Below, piece after piece: positions 49,604 through 60,201 of a DNA stretch of 64,000 bases. Location of the stretch: assembly GCA_035631035.1 (NCBI GenBank), contig DASQJL010000062.1, forward strand, positions 103,065 to 167,064. Reading direction: 5' to 3'. The DNA comes from Candidatus Binatia bacterium (GTDB taxonomy: Bacteria; Eisenbacteria; RBG-16-71-46; SZUA-252). The notes under the pieces were generated by a model, which made no database searches, was not told the origin of the DNA, and saw only the letters and a program-made list of their open reading frames with translations. The translations under genes and the position numbers were made by a program. Within the stretch, counting starts at the first letter, position 1, and every line of letters begins with the position of its first letter.

Positions 49604-49617
49604 GCGGGCTAGCCCGC
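49604..49617. repeat. Perfect 14-bp palindrome at the convergent 3' ends
   Basis: GCGGGCTAGCCCGC contains the TAG stop of sdhB and lies 28 bp after the stop of the tandem tryptophanase gene. Possibly a weak bidirectional terminator. Confidence 0.35.
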
Positions 49618-50384
49618 GCCGCCCTCGTCGTCGGCGAGCCGGCGGCCCCGGGCCGCCGAGGCCCGGATGTAGTCGCGGTTCATGCGCGCGATGTTGTCGA
49701 TCGTGATCCCCTTGGGGCAGACCGCCTCGCATTCGCGGTGGTTGCTGCATCCGCCGAAACCCTCGGCGTCCATCTGCCACACCATGGCCAGCGCGCGCCG
49801 CTCCCGCTCCGCCTGTCCCTGCGGCAGGAGCCCCAGGTGGGCCACCTTGGCGGCCGTGAAGAGCATCGCCGAGGCGTTCGGGCACGCCGCCACGCAGGCG
49901 CCGCAACCGATGCACGCCGCGGCGTCCATGGCGAGCTCGGCGTTCTCCTTGGGCACGGGGAGGCTGTTCGCCTCGGGCGCGCTCCCCGTGGGCGCCGTCA
50001 CGAAGCCTCCGGCCGCGATGATCCGGTCGAGCGGCGAGCGGTCCACGACGAGGTCCCGGATCACCGGGAACGAGGCGGCGCGCCATGGCTCGATGGTGAT
50101 CGTGTCGCCGTCCTCGAAGGAGCGCATGTGGAGCTGGCAGGCGGTGGTGCGCGCGCGGGGTCCGTGCGCGCGGCCGTTGATCACCATGCCGCACGTCCCG
50201 CAGATCCCCTCGCGACAGTCGCTGTCGAACGCGATCGGCGGTTCGCCGTTCACCGTCAGCCCTTCGTTGACCACGTCGAGCATCTCCAGGAAGGACATGT
50301 CGGGGCTGATGTCCCGGGCTTGGTAGGTCACGAAACGGCCCCGCTCGGAGGCGTTCGGCTGGCGCCAGACGTGGAGGGTCAGGT

Positions 50385-50388
<4 letters not shown>
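49609..50388 (-). CDS. sdhB: Succinate dehydrogenase/fumarate reductase iron-sulfur subunit
   Basis: A 259-residue iron-sulfur subunit. The 2Fe-2S ligands are in [14 protein letters not shown] and TTACQL. The 4Fe-4S/3Fe-4S ligands are in [32 protein letters not shown]. It passes electrons from SdhA to the membrane cytochrome. The start is GTG 50388, overlapping the sdhA stop by 4 nt. Its layout (QLHMRSF, FKTAAK-like [10 protein letters not shown]) fits the type-B enzymes with a single cytochrome b subunit. A longer open frame through sdhA is only a shadow. Confidence 0.94.
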
Positions 50389-52298
<1,910 letters not shown>

Positions 52299-52302
52299 GC
52301 GC

Positions 52303-52995
52303 CTACCGGATCACGCCCGTCAGCACGGCGAGCGGAAAGGAGATGTTGCCCACGACGACGATCGCCGTCATGAGGCCCGCGAATCCGTGGCGCAGGAAGT
52401 TGTACCGCGGATGCGAGAGACCCAGCGTCTGCAGCATGCTCCAGATCCCGTGATACAGGTGGTACCCCAGGGCGAGCATCGCGACGATGTAGAAGACCGA
52501 GACGGGCACGACCTGGAAGCCCGCGACGAAGTTGTGATAGACGTCCCCCTCCACGAACGAGGGGTGGACCGTGCCGAAGGTGAAGTGGAGGAGGTGGTAA
52601 ACGATGAAGAGCAGGAGGATCGGCCCGCTCCAGACCATGGTGCGCGAGGCATACGTGGAGCGGTCGTAGGCGCGCCGGCGGTAGCCGACCGGGCGGGCGC
52701 GGACGTTATCCCAGGTGAGCGCGGTGGCCGACCAGATATGCAGGATCACCGACAGGAGGAGCACCGCGCGGGCGATCCAGAGCGCCGAGCCGTGCATCAG
52801 CTCGCGCAGCCAGACCGCATAGGCGTTCATGGCCTCCGGGCCCATATAGGCCTGGAGGTTTCCGATCATGTGCGCGACGACGAAGCCGAAGAGAATGAAA
52901 CCGGTGACCGCCATGACCACCTTCTTCCCGATGGTCGAGGCGGCGAACGGCTCGGCGCGCAGGGTTGGACCGGAGTCAGCCTGGATTCGTTCCAT
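52303..52995 (-). CDS. sdhC: Succinate dehydrogenase cytochrome b subunit (type B)
   Basis: A 230-residue membrane anchor with five hydrophobic helices. Heme-ligand histidines are in [34 protein letters not shown] and [19 protein letters not shown], the pattern of single-subunit di-heme anchors; accordingly no sdhD follows. It links the enzyme to the quinone pool. ATG 52995 is preferred over GTG 53001. It is the first gene of sdhCAB; TAAGAT ends about 12 nt before the GTG. Confidence 0.92.
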   Translation of the reverse strand: MERIQADSGPTLRAEPFAASTIGKKVVMAVTGFILFGFVVAHMIGNLQAYMGPEAMNAYAVWLRELMHGSALWIARAVLLLSVILHIWSATALTWDNVRARPVGYRRRAYDRSTYASRTMVWSGPILLLFIVYHLLHFTFGTVHPSFVEGDVYHNFVAGFQVVPVSVFYIVAMLALGYHLYHGIWSMLQTLGLSHPRYNFLRHGFAGLMTAIVVVGNISFPLAVLTGVIR

Positions 52996-53064
52996 AGACA
53001 CGATCAGTGGCGCATCTTAGACCGGCCGGGACGGGACGGCAAGGGCGGCGCCGGTGTTCTCCGG

Positions 53065-53070
53065 TATACT
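53065..53070 (+). promoter_or_regulatory. TATACT -10 box, leaderless start of the small membrane protein
   Basis: TATACT-TTTCCC-ATG: exactly 6 nt between hexamer and start codon, no ribosome site. Confidence 0.55.
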
Positions 53071-53076
53071 TTTCCC

Positions 53077-53409
53077 ATGAGCCGAATCCGCGCCGCCTGG
53101 ATCCTCGCCATCGTGGCCGACACCCTTCAGATCGTGCTCCTTCCCGCCTTCGGCGAAGGCGTCGCCTCTCCGGCGGCGGACGCCCTCGACATCGTGGTCG
53201 CGATCGGCATGACCGTGCTCCTGGGGTGGCACTTCGCCTTCCTCCCCACCGCGATCGCGGAGATCGTCCCCGGCCTGAACCTCGTGCCCACCTGGACCGC
53301 GGCGGTCTTCTTCGTGACGCGGAGCCGCCGGGCGCGCGGGAGCGACGTTCCGGAGGAGCCCGGCCGAGTCGAGCCGCCAAGGGGCTCATTGCCACCGCCG
53401 CCGGAATGA
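53077..53409 (+). CDS. Hypothetical small membrane protein
   Basis: A 110-residue protein not assigned to a named family. Two to three hydrophobic segments: ILAIVADTLQIVLLPAF (about 8-25), DIVVAIGMTVLLGWHFAFLP (about 38-57) and LVPTWTAAVFFV (about 68-80). The tail is Arg/Pro-rich. Similar small proteins occur in soil bacteria without known function. It is divergent from sdhCAB. The start is fixed by TATACT 6 nt upstream and by loss of hydrophobic character further 5'. Confidence 0.68.
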   Translation: MSRIRAAWILAIVADTLQIVLLPAFGEGVASPAADALDIVVAIGMTVLLGWHFAFLPTAIAEIVPGLNLVPTWTAAVFFVTRSRRARGSDVPEEPGRVEPPRGSLPPPPE

Positions 53410-53591
53410 GACGACTCGATGGAAAGCGTAGCGACATCGACGTCAATCTCTGCTGACTTGTGTCGTGCGTTTCACCCGCGCCAGCGCGGGTTGCCTCTCA
53501 TCTCCTATCATTTCGATGCGGTGCCGATGGGCTCCGGTGCGGCTCGGGACCGTCTCCATCGCGATCCGTTGCGCCCCCACGAGCCGTCGCC

Positions 53592-53597
53592 TAATCT
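53592..53597 (+). promoter_or_regulatory. TAATCT -10 box, leaderless start of PNGase F-like gene
   Basis: TAATCT-CCCGCC-GTG: 6-nt spacing, no ribosome site. Confidence 0.5.
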
Positions 53598-53603
53598 CCC
53601 GCC

Positions 53604-54668
53604 GTGAATCGCCGAGCGGCTGCGCCTGTTGCCCTCCTCCTGGTCTCGCTGATGCTGCAGGGCTCGGCGCGTGGTGACGACCGCGACACGATGCCTGGGG
53701 CGAGCCGCGGCCCTGGCCCGCGCGTTGCCGACGTCTCGATCTTCCGCGATGCCGCGATCCGCTGGAGTCCCGACTCCTTGCGCTTCTTCGCGCGGCGCGG
53801 ACTCTCGTACGTGGATGCCGGACGCGGCGCCGTCACGACGGTCACGCTTCCCACGCTCCGAACCCCGCACAAGATCACGGCGATTCTCACGGTGCGACCC
53901 GTCGCGAAGTCGGACCGTGAGGTCTGCGACCGCTACGACCGCGCCGGCAGCGTCCGGATCACCGTTCCCGGCGCGCCCGATCTCGAGGTGCTCCGGTTCA
54001 TCACCTCGTACGGCGGGCGCACGGACCATGAGGTGGACGTCACCGCGCTGGCCCCGCTCCTCCAGGGGCGCCGCACGTTCACGGCGCACATCGACACCTG
54101 GACCAGCCCGGCCTGGACGGTGGACTTCTCGCTCCGCTACACGCCGCTCACCGACTTCGACAACGCCTCCTGGGCCGCGCCGGTCTATGGCACCGACAAC
54201 TTCAACCGCGAAGGGATGCCGCACGGCGACAGCGCGACCGTCGTGATCCCACCGGGGCTCTCCCGCGTGGTGCTCCGCTACACCGCGACGGGCCACTGCA
54301 CCGACGGCGTGGACGCGGACGAGTTCGTCTCCAAGGCGAACGTGATCGCGGTGGACGGCGTGGTGGTGGCGCGCTTCCATCCCTGGCGCGACGACTGCCG
54401 CTCGTTCCGCGACCGGAATCCCTACTGCGCGCGATGGACCGACGGTAGCTGGTCCTCGGACTACGCGCGAAGCGGATGGTGCCCGGGGGTCGAGGTGCTT
54501 CCCCAGGAATTCGATCTCACCGATCATCTGCGCGCCGGCCGCCACACCATCCGGATCGCGATCGAAGACATGCGTCCCAAGGATGCGAAGGGAAACTACG
54601 GCTACTGGCGGGTCGCGGCAGCGCTGGTGGGCTGGAAGACGCCGCCTCGCCTCTGGCGCAACCCCTGA
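53604..54668 (+). CDS. Exported peptide-N-glycosidase F-like protein
   Basis: A 354-residue protein with a signal peptide (VALLLVSLMLQGSARG). Two jelly-roll-like domains follow. The second carries RYTATGHCTDGVDADEFVSK, VIAVDGVVVARFHPWRDDC, NPYCARWTDGSW and YARSGWCPGVEVLP, the conserved core of the PNGase F family, with paired Cys and the acidic residue in DADEF. PNGase F removes N-linked glycans from asparagine. The length equals that of the Elizabethkingia preprotein. Activity and target are inferred from family only. GTG 53604 follows TAATCT by 6 nt. Confidence 0.8.
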   Translation: MNRRAAAPVALLLVSLMLQGSARGDDRDTMPGASRGPGPRVADVSIFRDAAIRWSPDSLRFFARRGLSYVDAGRGAVTTVTLPTLRTPHKITAILTVRPVAKSDREVCDRYDRAGSVRITVPGAPDLEVLRFITSYGGRTDHEVDVTALAPLLQGRRTFTAHIDTWTSPAWTVDFSLRYTPLTDFDNASWAAPVYGTDNFNREGMPHGDSATVVIPPGLSRVVLRYTATGHCTDGVDADEFVSKANVIAVDGVVVARFHPWRDDCRSFRDRNPYCARWTDGSWSSDYARSGWCPGVEVLPQEFDLTDHLRAGRHTIRIAIEDMRPKDAKGNYGYWRVAAALVGWKTPPRLWRNP

Positions 54669-54677
54669 CCTCCTGGG

Positions 54678-54683
54678 TATCCT
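54678..54683 (+). promoter_or_regulatory. TATCCT -10 box, leaderless start of the MFS gene
   Basis: TATCCT-CTTGGGC-GTG: 7-nt spacing, no ribosome site before GTG 54691. Confidence 0.5.
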
Positions 54684-54690
54684 CTTGGGC

Positions 54691-55992
54691 GTGAGCCCGC
54701 CACCCCGGCGCGCGCGCGGCGGCGTCCGCACGATCGGCCGCGCGCTGGCGCATCGAAACTACCGCCTCTTCTTCACCGGTCAGAGCATCTCCCTCATCGG
54801 GGCCTGGCTCACGCGAGTGGCCACGAGCTGGCTGGTCTACCGGCTCACCCACTCGGCGTGGATGCTCGGCATCGTCGGGTTCGCCGGACAGTTCCCCACC
54901 TTCCTGCTCGCTCCGATCGCGGGCGTCTGGGTGGATCGCTGGAACCGCCACCGCGTGCTCGTCGTCACGCAGGTGCTCGCCGCGATCCAGTCGGGGCTGC
55001 TCGCCTACCTGGCCCTGCGCGGCATCATCACGATTCCGCACGTGATCGCGCTGAGCATCTTCCAGGGCGTGATCAACGCGCTGGACATGCCGGCACGGCA
55101 ATCGTTCGTGGTGGACATGATCGGCAACAACCGCGAGGACCTGCCGAACGCGATCGCGCTCAATTCCTCGATGTTCAACGGCGCGCGCCTCATCGGCCCC
55201 TCGGTGGCGGGAATCCTCATCGCCTGGGTCGGCGAGGGGTGGTGCTTCTTCATCGATGCCGTGAGCTACCTCGCGGTGATCGCGTCCTTGCTGCTCATGA
55301 AGGTCGCCCTGTCCGAGCGCCCCCGCCGCGAGGGCTCGGTCGTTCGGGAGATCCGCGAGGGCTACCGCTACATCGCGGGGTTCACGCCGATCCGGTCCGT
55401 GCTCCTCCTGCTCGCGCTGGTCAGCCTGCTCGGATTCCCCTACACCGTGCTCATGCCGATCATGGCCGCGCAGGTGCTGCACGGCGGCCCGCACACCCTC
55501 GGCTTCCTCATGGCCGCCTCGGGCGTCGGCGCCCTGACGGGCGCGCTCTACCTCGCCTCGCGCAGCTCGGTGCTGGGGCTGGGGAGCCTGATCGCCCGGA
55601 GCGCCGCCGGCTTCGGCCTCGGCCTCGTCCTCTTCTCGCTCTCGCGCAACCTGTGGCTTTCGATGGGGCTGATGGCGGTCTGCGGCCTCGCCATGATCCT
55701 CCAGATGGCCGCGAGCAACACGGTGATCCAGACCCTCGTGGACGATGACAAGCGCGGGCGCGTCATGAGCTTCTATTCGATGGCCTTCTTCGGAACGGCG
55801 CCCCTCGGAAGCCTGTTCGCCGGAACGGTCGCCACCTGGATCGGCGCGCCGCGCACGATCCTCGTGGGCGGCGCCGCCTGCGTGCTCGCGGCCCTCGGAT
55901 TCTGGAAAGCGCTCCCGCACATCCGCCGCGCTGCCCGCCCCGTCTACGTCCGCCTGGGGATTCTCCCCGCGCCGACCGAGCAGAGCCTGTGA
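54691..55992 (+). CDS. MFS transporter (EntS-like exporter)
   Basis: A 433-residue major-facilitator protein with about 11-12 helices. It opens with ALAHRNYRLFFTGQSISLIG, the mark of the EntS/DHA3 group. Others are GFAGQFPTFLLAPIAGVWVD, QSFVVDMIGNNREDLPNAIA and GRVMSFYSMAFFGTAPLGSL. It should export a small molecule by proton antiport. The GTG start at 54691 is supported by TATCCT 7 nt upstream. It is followed after 28 bp by threonine dehydratase, so the two may be co-transcribed; amino-acid efflux would make sense but is not shown. Confidence 0.9.
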   Translation: MSPPPRRARGGVRTIGRALAHRNYRLFFTGQSISLIGAWLTRVATSWLVYRLTHSAWMLGIVGFAGQFPTFLLAPIAGVWVDRWNRHRVLVVTQVLAAIQSGLLAYLALRGIITIPHVIALSIFQGVINALDMPARQSFVVDMIGNNREDLPNAIALNSSMFNGARLIGPSVAGILIAWVGEGWCFFIDAVSYLAVIASLLLMKVALSERPRREGSVVREIREGYRYIAGFTPIRSVLLLLALVSLLGFPYTVLMPIMAAQVLHGGPHTLGFLMAASGVGALTGALYLASRSSVLGLGSLIARSAAGFGLGLVLFSLSRNLWLSMGLMAVCGLAMILQMAASNTVIQTLVDDDKRGRVMSFYSMAFFGTAPLGSLFAGTVATWIGAPRTILVGGAACVLAALGFWKALPHIRRAARPVYVRLGILPAPTEQSL

Positions 55993-56020
55993 CCCCGGTG
56001 ACGCGCCGGCGGGCCGCGCC

Positions 56021-56980
56021 ATGAGGACGCTCGAGCTCCCCTCGCTCGACCAGGTCCGCGCCGCGCGCGAGCGGATCCGCGGCGTCGCGATCCGCACGCC
56101 GCTCCTCCGCCTGAACGTAGACGGCCCGGCCGAGATCTGGCTCAAGTGCGAGAACCTCCAGCCGATCGGCTCCTTCAAGCTGCGCGGCGCCGGGAACGCG
56201 ATGGCGCTCCTCCCTCCCGAGGCGCTCCAGCGAGGCGTCTACACGGCGAGCGCCGGGAACATGGCGCAGGGGGTCGCCTGGTGCGCCCGGCGTCTGGGGA
56301 TTCCCTGCTCCGTCGTGGTTCCCGATCACGCGCCGGCGATCAAGACGGCGGCAATCGAACGGCTGGGCGCCTCGGTCCTCAAGGTCCCGTTTCCGACCTG
56401 GTGGCGCGTGATGATGGAACATCGGTACGAGGGGATGAGCGGGACTTTCATCCACCCCTTCTCCGATCCCGCCGTCCTGGCCGGCAATGGAACGATCGCG
56501 CTGGAGATCTTGGAGGACCTGCCCGATCCCGACGCCGTCCTGGTTCCCTACGGCGGCGGCGGACTCTCGACGGGAATCGCCGCAGTCCTGCGCGCGCTGG
56601 CTCCGAGGGTGCGCGTTCATGCGTGCGAGATCGCCACGGCCGCGCCTCTCGCCGTTTCCCTGGCGGCAGGCGCTCCCAGCCCCGTCGAGTACACGCCCAG
56701 CTTCGTGGACGGAATCGGAGGAACCACCGTGTTCGAGGAGGTCTGGCCCCACGCGCGGGAGCTGCTCGCGGGCAGCCTGGTCGTCTCTCTGGAAGAGGCG
56801 GCGGCTGCCCTGCGGCTCCTCGTGGAGCGCAATCGACTGGTTGCCGAGGGGGCCGGAGCGGTGCCGGTCGCGGCGGCGCTCAGGGGGCTGCCTGACGCGA
56901 GGAAGATCGTGTGCGTGGTATCCGGCGGGAACATCGATCCTCAAAAAACGGCCGCGATCCTCTCGGGCAAGTTGCCCTGA
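56021..56980 (+). CDS. PLP-dependent threonine/serine dehydratase
   Basis: A 319-residue fold-type II enzyme. The PLP lysine is in CENLQPIGSFKLRGAGNA (about 53), SAGNMAQGVAWCARRLG contacts the substrate carboxylate, and the phosphate loop is VPYGGGGLSTGIA. CVVSGGNID closes it. It deaminates threonine or serine to a 2-oxoacid and ammonia. There is no C-terminal ACT regulatory domain, so it is the short catabolic or serine-racemase-like form. It follows the MFS exporter gene after 28 bp. Confidence 0.92.
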   Translation: MRTLELPSLDQVRAARERIRGVAIRTPLLRLNVDGPAEIWLKCENLQPIGSFKLRGAGNAMALLPPEALQRGVYTASAGNMAQGVAWCARRLGIPCSVVVPDHAPAIKTAAIERLGASVLKVPFPTWWRVMMEHRYEGMSGTFIHPFSDPAVLAGNGTIALEILEDLPDPDAVLVPYGGGGLSTGIAAVLRALAPRVRVHACEIATAAPLAVSLAAGAPSPVEYTPSFVDGIGGTTVFEEVWPHARELLAGSLVVSLEEAAAALRLLVERNRLVAEGAGAVPVAAALRGLPDARKIVCVVSGGNIDPQKTAAILSGKLP

Positions 56981-57126
56981 GCGAATCGCGGCGTACCGGG
57001 CCCTGGAGATCGGCCCGGGCCGGGCGCAGGGGGGAGGAGGCCTCGTATGCCTCCCCCTCCGTACCCTGTCGCCTCTTGTGCAACACCGGCAGCGGCAGAG
57101 CATGCGCCCATCTATGTAAACGTCCG

Positions 57127-57141
57127 CCCGGCGTCGCCGGG
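57127..57141 (-). terminator. Hairpin downstream of the outer-membrane protein gene
   Basis: CCCGGC-GTC-GCCGGG forms a 6-bp stem 9 bp after the stop of the 57150-57740 gene. On the minus strand GTTTAC follows a few bases later. Weak. Confidence 0.4.
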
Positions 57142-57149
57142 TGGAACGA

Positions 57150-57740
57150 CTAGAACTTCAGCGCAAGACCCATCGACAGGGTCCAGAACGACGGATCGAA
57201 CTTCTCAGGAATTAGCTTCGACTCCTGATCCTGCAGCTTCACGTAGCGGCCGCCCAGGTCCAGCGCCACCCGCGGCGCGACCGGCACCTTGATGCCTCCG
57301 CCCACGTGCACGCCGAACTTCTGGACGGTCTCGTCGCCGAGCGCGTCGTCTTCGTAGTCGTAGGTCGTGTGGTACCAGCCCACGCCCGCGCCCGCATACA
57401 CCACGTTCATTGGCGAAATGAGGAGCGAGGCCGTGATCGGCCACTGGCGCACGTGCAGCGCCCCGCCCGACATCTCCTCGGTGCGGTAGCCGGCGCCGAT
57501 CTCGCTCTGGAGCACGTTCGGGATGATGTTCCCGCGCAGGGCCAGTCCGAACATGCCCTTCACCTGGTCGCCGCCGTCCACGGAGCGCGTCAGCCCGTAC
57601 GAGGGCACGATCTCGGCGGCGTGCGAGCGCGCGGGAGCGATCGCGATGGCAATCGCGAGCGCAACCAGGGAGACGACGAGGAGCGCGAGCGCGGACGTGC
57701 CCGGCTGGGTCGGCGTGCGGCTTTCGAGGTGTCGGTTCAT
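57150..57740 (-). CDS. Outer-membrane beta-barrel protein
   Basis: A 196-residue exported protein with a signal peptide (LVALAIAIAIAPARSHA). Alternating hydrophobic strands suggest an eight-stranded barrel: YGLTRSVDGGDQVKGMFGLA, AGAGVGWYHTTYDYE, VHVGGGIKVPVAPRVALDLG and the C-terminal WTLSMGLALKF ending in Phe, as Bam substrates do. It resembles small OmpW/OmpA-barrel-like proteins without a defined role. AAGGAG lies 5-9 nt before ATG 57740. A TGGCACG-N4-TTGAT element lies about 150 nt upstream. Confidence 0.8.
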   Translation of the reverse strand: MNRHLESRTPTQPGTSALALLVVSLVALAIAIAIAPARSHAAEIVPSYGLTRSVDGGDQVKGMFGLALRGNIIPNVLQSEIGAGYRTEEMSGGALHVRQWPITASLLISPMNVVYAGAGVGWYHTTYDYEDDALGDETVQKFGVHVGGGIKVPVAPRVALDLGGRYVKLQDQESKLIPEKFDPSFWTLSMGLALKF

Positions 57741-57891
57741 CGCGCTCTCCTTGATCGATGGCTTCTTCTATGGGGAGCGCCGCTGCGGCGGCGCCATCTT
57801 CGAAACTTTCGGCGTCCGCCCGGCTCGGTCGGGTCGAGGCAAGGGGGGTGAGACCGTGGGGTCCGGCCGGGCGGCGCCTGCACTGGGCTTC

Positions 57892-57907
57892 ATCAAGGCG
57901 CGTGCCA
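57892..57907 (-). promoter_or_regulatory. Sigma-54-like promoter candidate for the outer-membrane gene
   Basis: TGGCACGCGCCTTGAT on the minus strand matches the -24 half (TGGCACG) perfectly and the -12 half as TTGA instead of TTGC. The start would be about 140 nt before ATG 57740. Confidence 0.4.
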
Positions 57908-58104
57908 CGACGGGCGGGCGACCCTTTACACGCTACCCAACCACGCTCCTGTTCGAGAGTTAGCGCTCTTGCCGCGCCGCCACAACGGCGTTGGGCCCGG
58001 GATGGAAGGAACTACCATTTGGAACATCGGGGAACGACTCTGCACCCGTCGGTGCAACAATGAAAATCGGAGGGCCCGGTCCGCAAGGGTGCGTGAGGCT
58101 CAAG

Positions 58105-58127
58105 AAAAAACCACCGGCGTCCGGTGG
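58105..58127 (-). terminator. Rho-independent terminator after the 164-residue envelope gene
   Basis: On the minus strand CCACCGG (58127-58121) and CCGGTGG (58117-58111) form a 7-bp stem with an ACG loop followed at once by six T (58110-58105). It lies about 72 bp after the stop at 58199. Confidence 0.85.
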
Positions 58128-58198
58128 GCACGGCGACCGCGGGGGCGGGAGCCGTACCTGATTCCGGTGCGCCGGTGGCCAATACGATCAGTGGGTAC

Positions 58199-58693
58199 TC
58201 AGTGCGAGATCGGGAACGTCACCCCTCCGAAGAGCGACGTCTGCGACAGATCCGTGGCCGAGTACCGGAGCTCCGCGAAGAGCCGGCTCGATCCCATCGG
58301 GAAGAGCGCGCCCCCGAACAGGTTCAATCCGAGGTCCGTGCCGGGGTCTCCCGGGCCGTCGGCGGAGTACATGTGCACGGCGGCTCCGGCGCCCACGTAC
58401 GGGCTGACACGCCCCGAGGGCGCGAAGTGGTAGTAGAGGTCGAAATTGGGATTCACGTCCTTCAGGCCGCTGTTGGACCAGAAGAGAACGCTGGGCATGA
58501 TGTGCACGCGCGAGCCGGCCTCTTCGAACTCCAGGTGGCCGCCTCCCGACAGCGACGCATCGGCGTGCTCGGCGTCGGTGGTGCCGAGACGTACGCCCGC
58601 CCCGGAAAGACCGAACGAATGCGCGGGCGCGGTCCACGCGGCGGTCGCGAGCACCGCGAAGCACGCCAGCACGATCCCATAAATTGGCTTCAT
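58199..58693 (-). CDS. Small exported outer-membrane-like beta protein
   Basis: A 164-residue protein with a signal peptide (LACFAVLATAAWTAPAHS). Repeated amphipathic strands follow: HLEFEEAGSRVHIMPSVLFW, FDLYYHFAPSGRVSPYVGAG and AELRYSATDLSQTSLFGGVT. It has the outline of a small beta-barrel or OmpW-like protein, ending VTFPISH. GGGGAGGAA lies 2-8 nt before ATG 58693; the open frame further upstream is not signal-like. A sigma-54-like element (58764-58779) and two CCATTGGGG repeats lie upstream. Function unknown. Confidence 0.75.
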   Translation of the reverse strand: MKPIYGIVLACFAVLATAAWTAPAHSFGLSGAGVRLGTTDAEHADASLSGGGHLEFEEAGSRVHIMPSVLFWSNSGLKDVNPNFDLYYHFAPSGRVSPYVGAGAAVHMYSADGPGDPGTDLGLNLFGGALFPMGSSRLFAELRYSATDLSQTSLFGGVTFPISH

Positions 58694-58763
58694 CGTTCCT
58701 CCCCATTGGGGTTTGGTGGGCGGGTCCGCCATTGGGGGCGAACGGCCGCCGGCGGCTCGGAAT

Positions 58764-58779
58764 CTCAAGGGATATGCCA
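58764..58779 (-). promoter_or_regulatory. Weak sigma-54-like element upstream of the 164-residue gene
   Basis: TGGCATATCCCTTGAG on the minus strand: good TGGCA at -24, TTGA instead of TTGC at -12. The same deviation occurs at 57892-57907. Confidence 0.3.
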
Positions 58780-58940
58780 GAAGCCGTCTTCGGGCCAGTC
58801 CGGCCGCCGCAGCCGACGGCCGGTGGGCGGGTTAAGGCAGGGCGTCAGGAGGGATCGTACGCTCCGAAATGGCGCGCCGCACCTCGGTGAGGCCTTGAAG
58901 AATCCGCTTCTCGGCAAGTACGAATGACAACCGGCTCCGA

Positions 58941-59417
58941 TCAGGCCCGGCGGCGATAGACCACCCGTACCATCTCGAACTCACCGCCCTGTGGCAGAGG
59001 CACCAGGTTTCGATAGAGCAGCGACCCGTCCTCCTGGGTCTGCGTGATCTCACGATAGCGGACGGAACGGGTGCCCAGGTCCACCACCGTCTCGTACGTC
59101 ATCGTACGAGTTGCCGGATCCCACGTTCCCTCGGACCGAGCGATCGCTGAAGACGTGGAATCCACCCAGACGCCCGTGTATCGGCCCCGCGCCGGATCCC
59201 ATCCGTAGATCCCATGCCCCTCGAAGCCGCTGTCGGAGGCGTAGTCCATGACCAGGTAGCGCCCGCCGGCGATGCGGCGATTGCGGGCCACGCCCTTGGC
59301 CGGCACCGGCGAGGCCTCGGGGCCGGGACGGATGACCGATTCGGCGTCCCACGTGCCGACGTCCTTCTCGAAAATCTCGTTCGCATGCGCGATCGCGCGC
59401 TCGGCCTCTTCATCCAT
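58941..59417 (-). CDS. DUF1579-like protein
   Basis: A 158-residue cytoplasmic protein resembling DUF1579: KDVGTWDAESVIRPGPEASP at the start, AGGRYLVMDYASDSGFEGHG, YTGVWVDSTSSAIARSEGTW and RYREITQTQEDGSLLYRNLV. The family has a lipocalin-like beta fold and no assigned function. AAGGAGG lies 5-11 nt before ATG 59417. It is divergent from the lipoprotein gene at 59500. Confidence 0.8.
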   Translation of the reverse strand: MDEEAERAIAHANEIFEKDVGTWDAESVIRPGPEASPVPAKGVARNRRIAGGRYLVMDYASDSGFEGHGIYGWDPARGRYTGVWVDSTSSAIARSEGTWDPATRTMTYETVVDLGTRSVRYREITQTQEDGSLLYRNLVPLPQGGEFEMVRVVYRRRA

Positions 59418-59499
59418 GGCAACCCTCCTTGGAGTTGACCGCGCCTTGACACCCCCCAGGCTCCGGCGGGAGCATGGCGCCCGGGAAAGGAGGTCGGTC

Positions 59500-60201
59500 G
59501 TGACGCGGTGGTACCTGGGTTCTCTCGTGATCGCGCTCTCCGTCACGGCTTGCGGCGGACCCTCGCCCGCCGAGAAGACGCCGATCGAGCGCGCCGCCTT
59601 CGAGGACTGGAAGATCGAGCCCCGGATCCGGGTCGGCGGGCTGAACCGCTTCGGCTCCGAGCTGGACCTGGCGCGCGCCTACGGGGCGCAAAGCTTGCGC
59701 GACTCCTCGATCTCCCTTGGCGAGGGGGAGACGGCCCCCGGCACCCTGCTCTTCCCCGACGACCCCCAGCGCCGCCTGGAGATCATCTGGTCCGATCCCG
59801 GCGCCAAGCGCGCGCCGCGCCGCGCCGTGCTGCGCGGCGAGCGATCGCGCTGGATGCTCCCGGGGGACATCTCCCTCGGGACCACCCTGGCGGACCTCGA
59901 GAAGACGAACGGCCGTCCGTTTCGGCTCACGGGGTTCGGGTGGGACTATGCCGGGGGCGTGACGTCGTGGGAAGGGGGTGCCCTGGACTCGCTGCTCCCC
60001 GGAGTGCGGCTCTATCTGGAGCCGCGGATCGAGGATCGCGCGGGCGGAGCGTACCGCCGCGTTCAGGGAGATCGGGAGTTCGATTCGAACAATGCCGACC
60101 TGCGCGCCCTGGAGCCGAGGATCTACCAGATCTTCGTCGACTTCGAGCCGGAAGGATCGGCCATGGCGCCCGACTCTGCCCACGCTCCAGGAGGACCATG
60201 A
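59500..60201 (+). CDS. Hypothetical lipoprotein
   Basis: A 233-residue lipoprotein: VTRWYLGSLVIALSVTACGG gives a lipobox with Cys at residue 18. The rest is a soluble domain that I do not recognise; GDISLGTTLADLEKTNGRPF and FGWDYAGGVTSWEGGAL recall proteins that follow a stereotyped LGxxLxDLexxNG motif in other soil bacteria. GGAGG precedes GTG 59500 by 6 nt. Its stop overlaps the start of the PspC gene (ATGA), so the two are coupled. Confidence 0.75.
   Translation: MTRWYLGSLVIALSVTACGGPSPAEKTPIERAAFEDWKIEPRIRVGGLNRFGSELDLARAYGAQSLRDSSISLGEGETAPGTLLFPDDPQRRLEIIWSDPGAKRAPRRAVLRGERSRWMLPGDISLGTTLADLEKTNGRPFRLTGFGWDYAGGVTSWEGGALDSLLPGVRLYLEPRIEDRAGGAYRRVQGDREFDSNNADLRALEPRIYQIFVDFEPEGSAMAPDSAHAPGGP

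Larger units (their letters stand above)
57741..58198. other. 458-bp region between two outer-membrane genes
   Basis: No gene seen. It contains, all on the minus strand, the terminator of the upstream gene (58105-58127) and a sigma-54-like promoter (57892-57907) for the downstream gene, plus a small TGCACC/GGTGCA inverted repeat (58041-58056). Confidence 0.6.

Noticed and set aside
57741..58198. A 146-codon and a 101-codon plus-strand frame
   Set aside because: They overlap the terminator and promoter signals of the flanking minus-strand genes and have no protein-like features.
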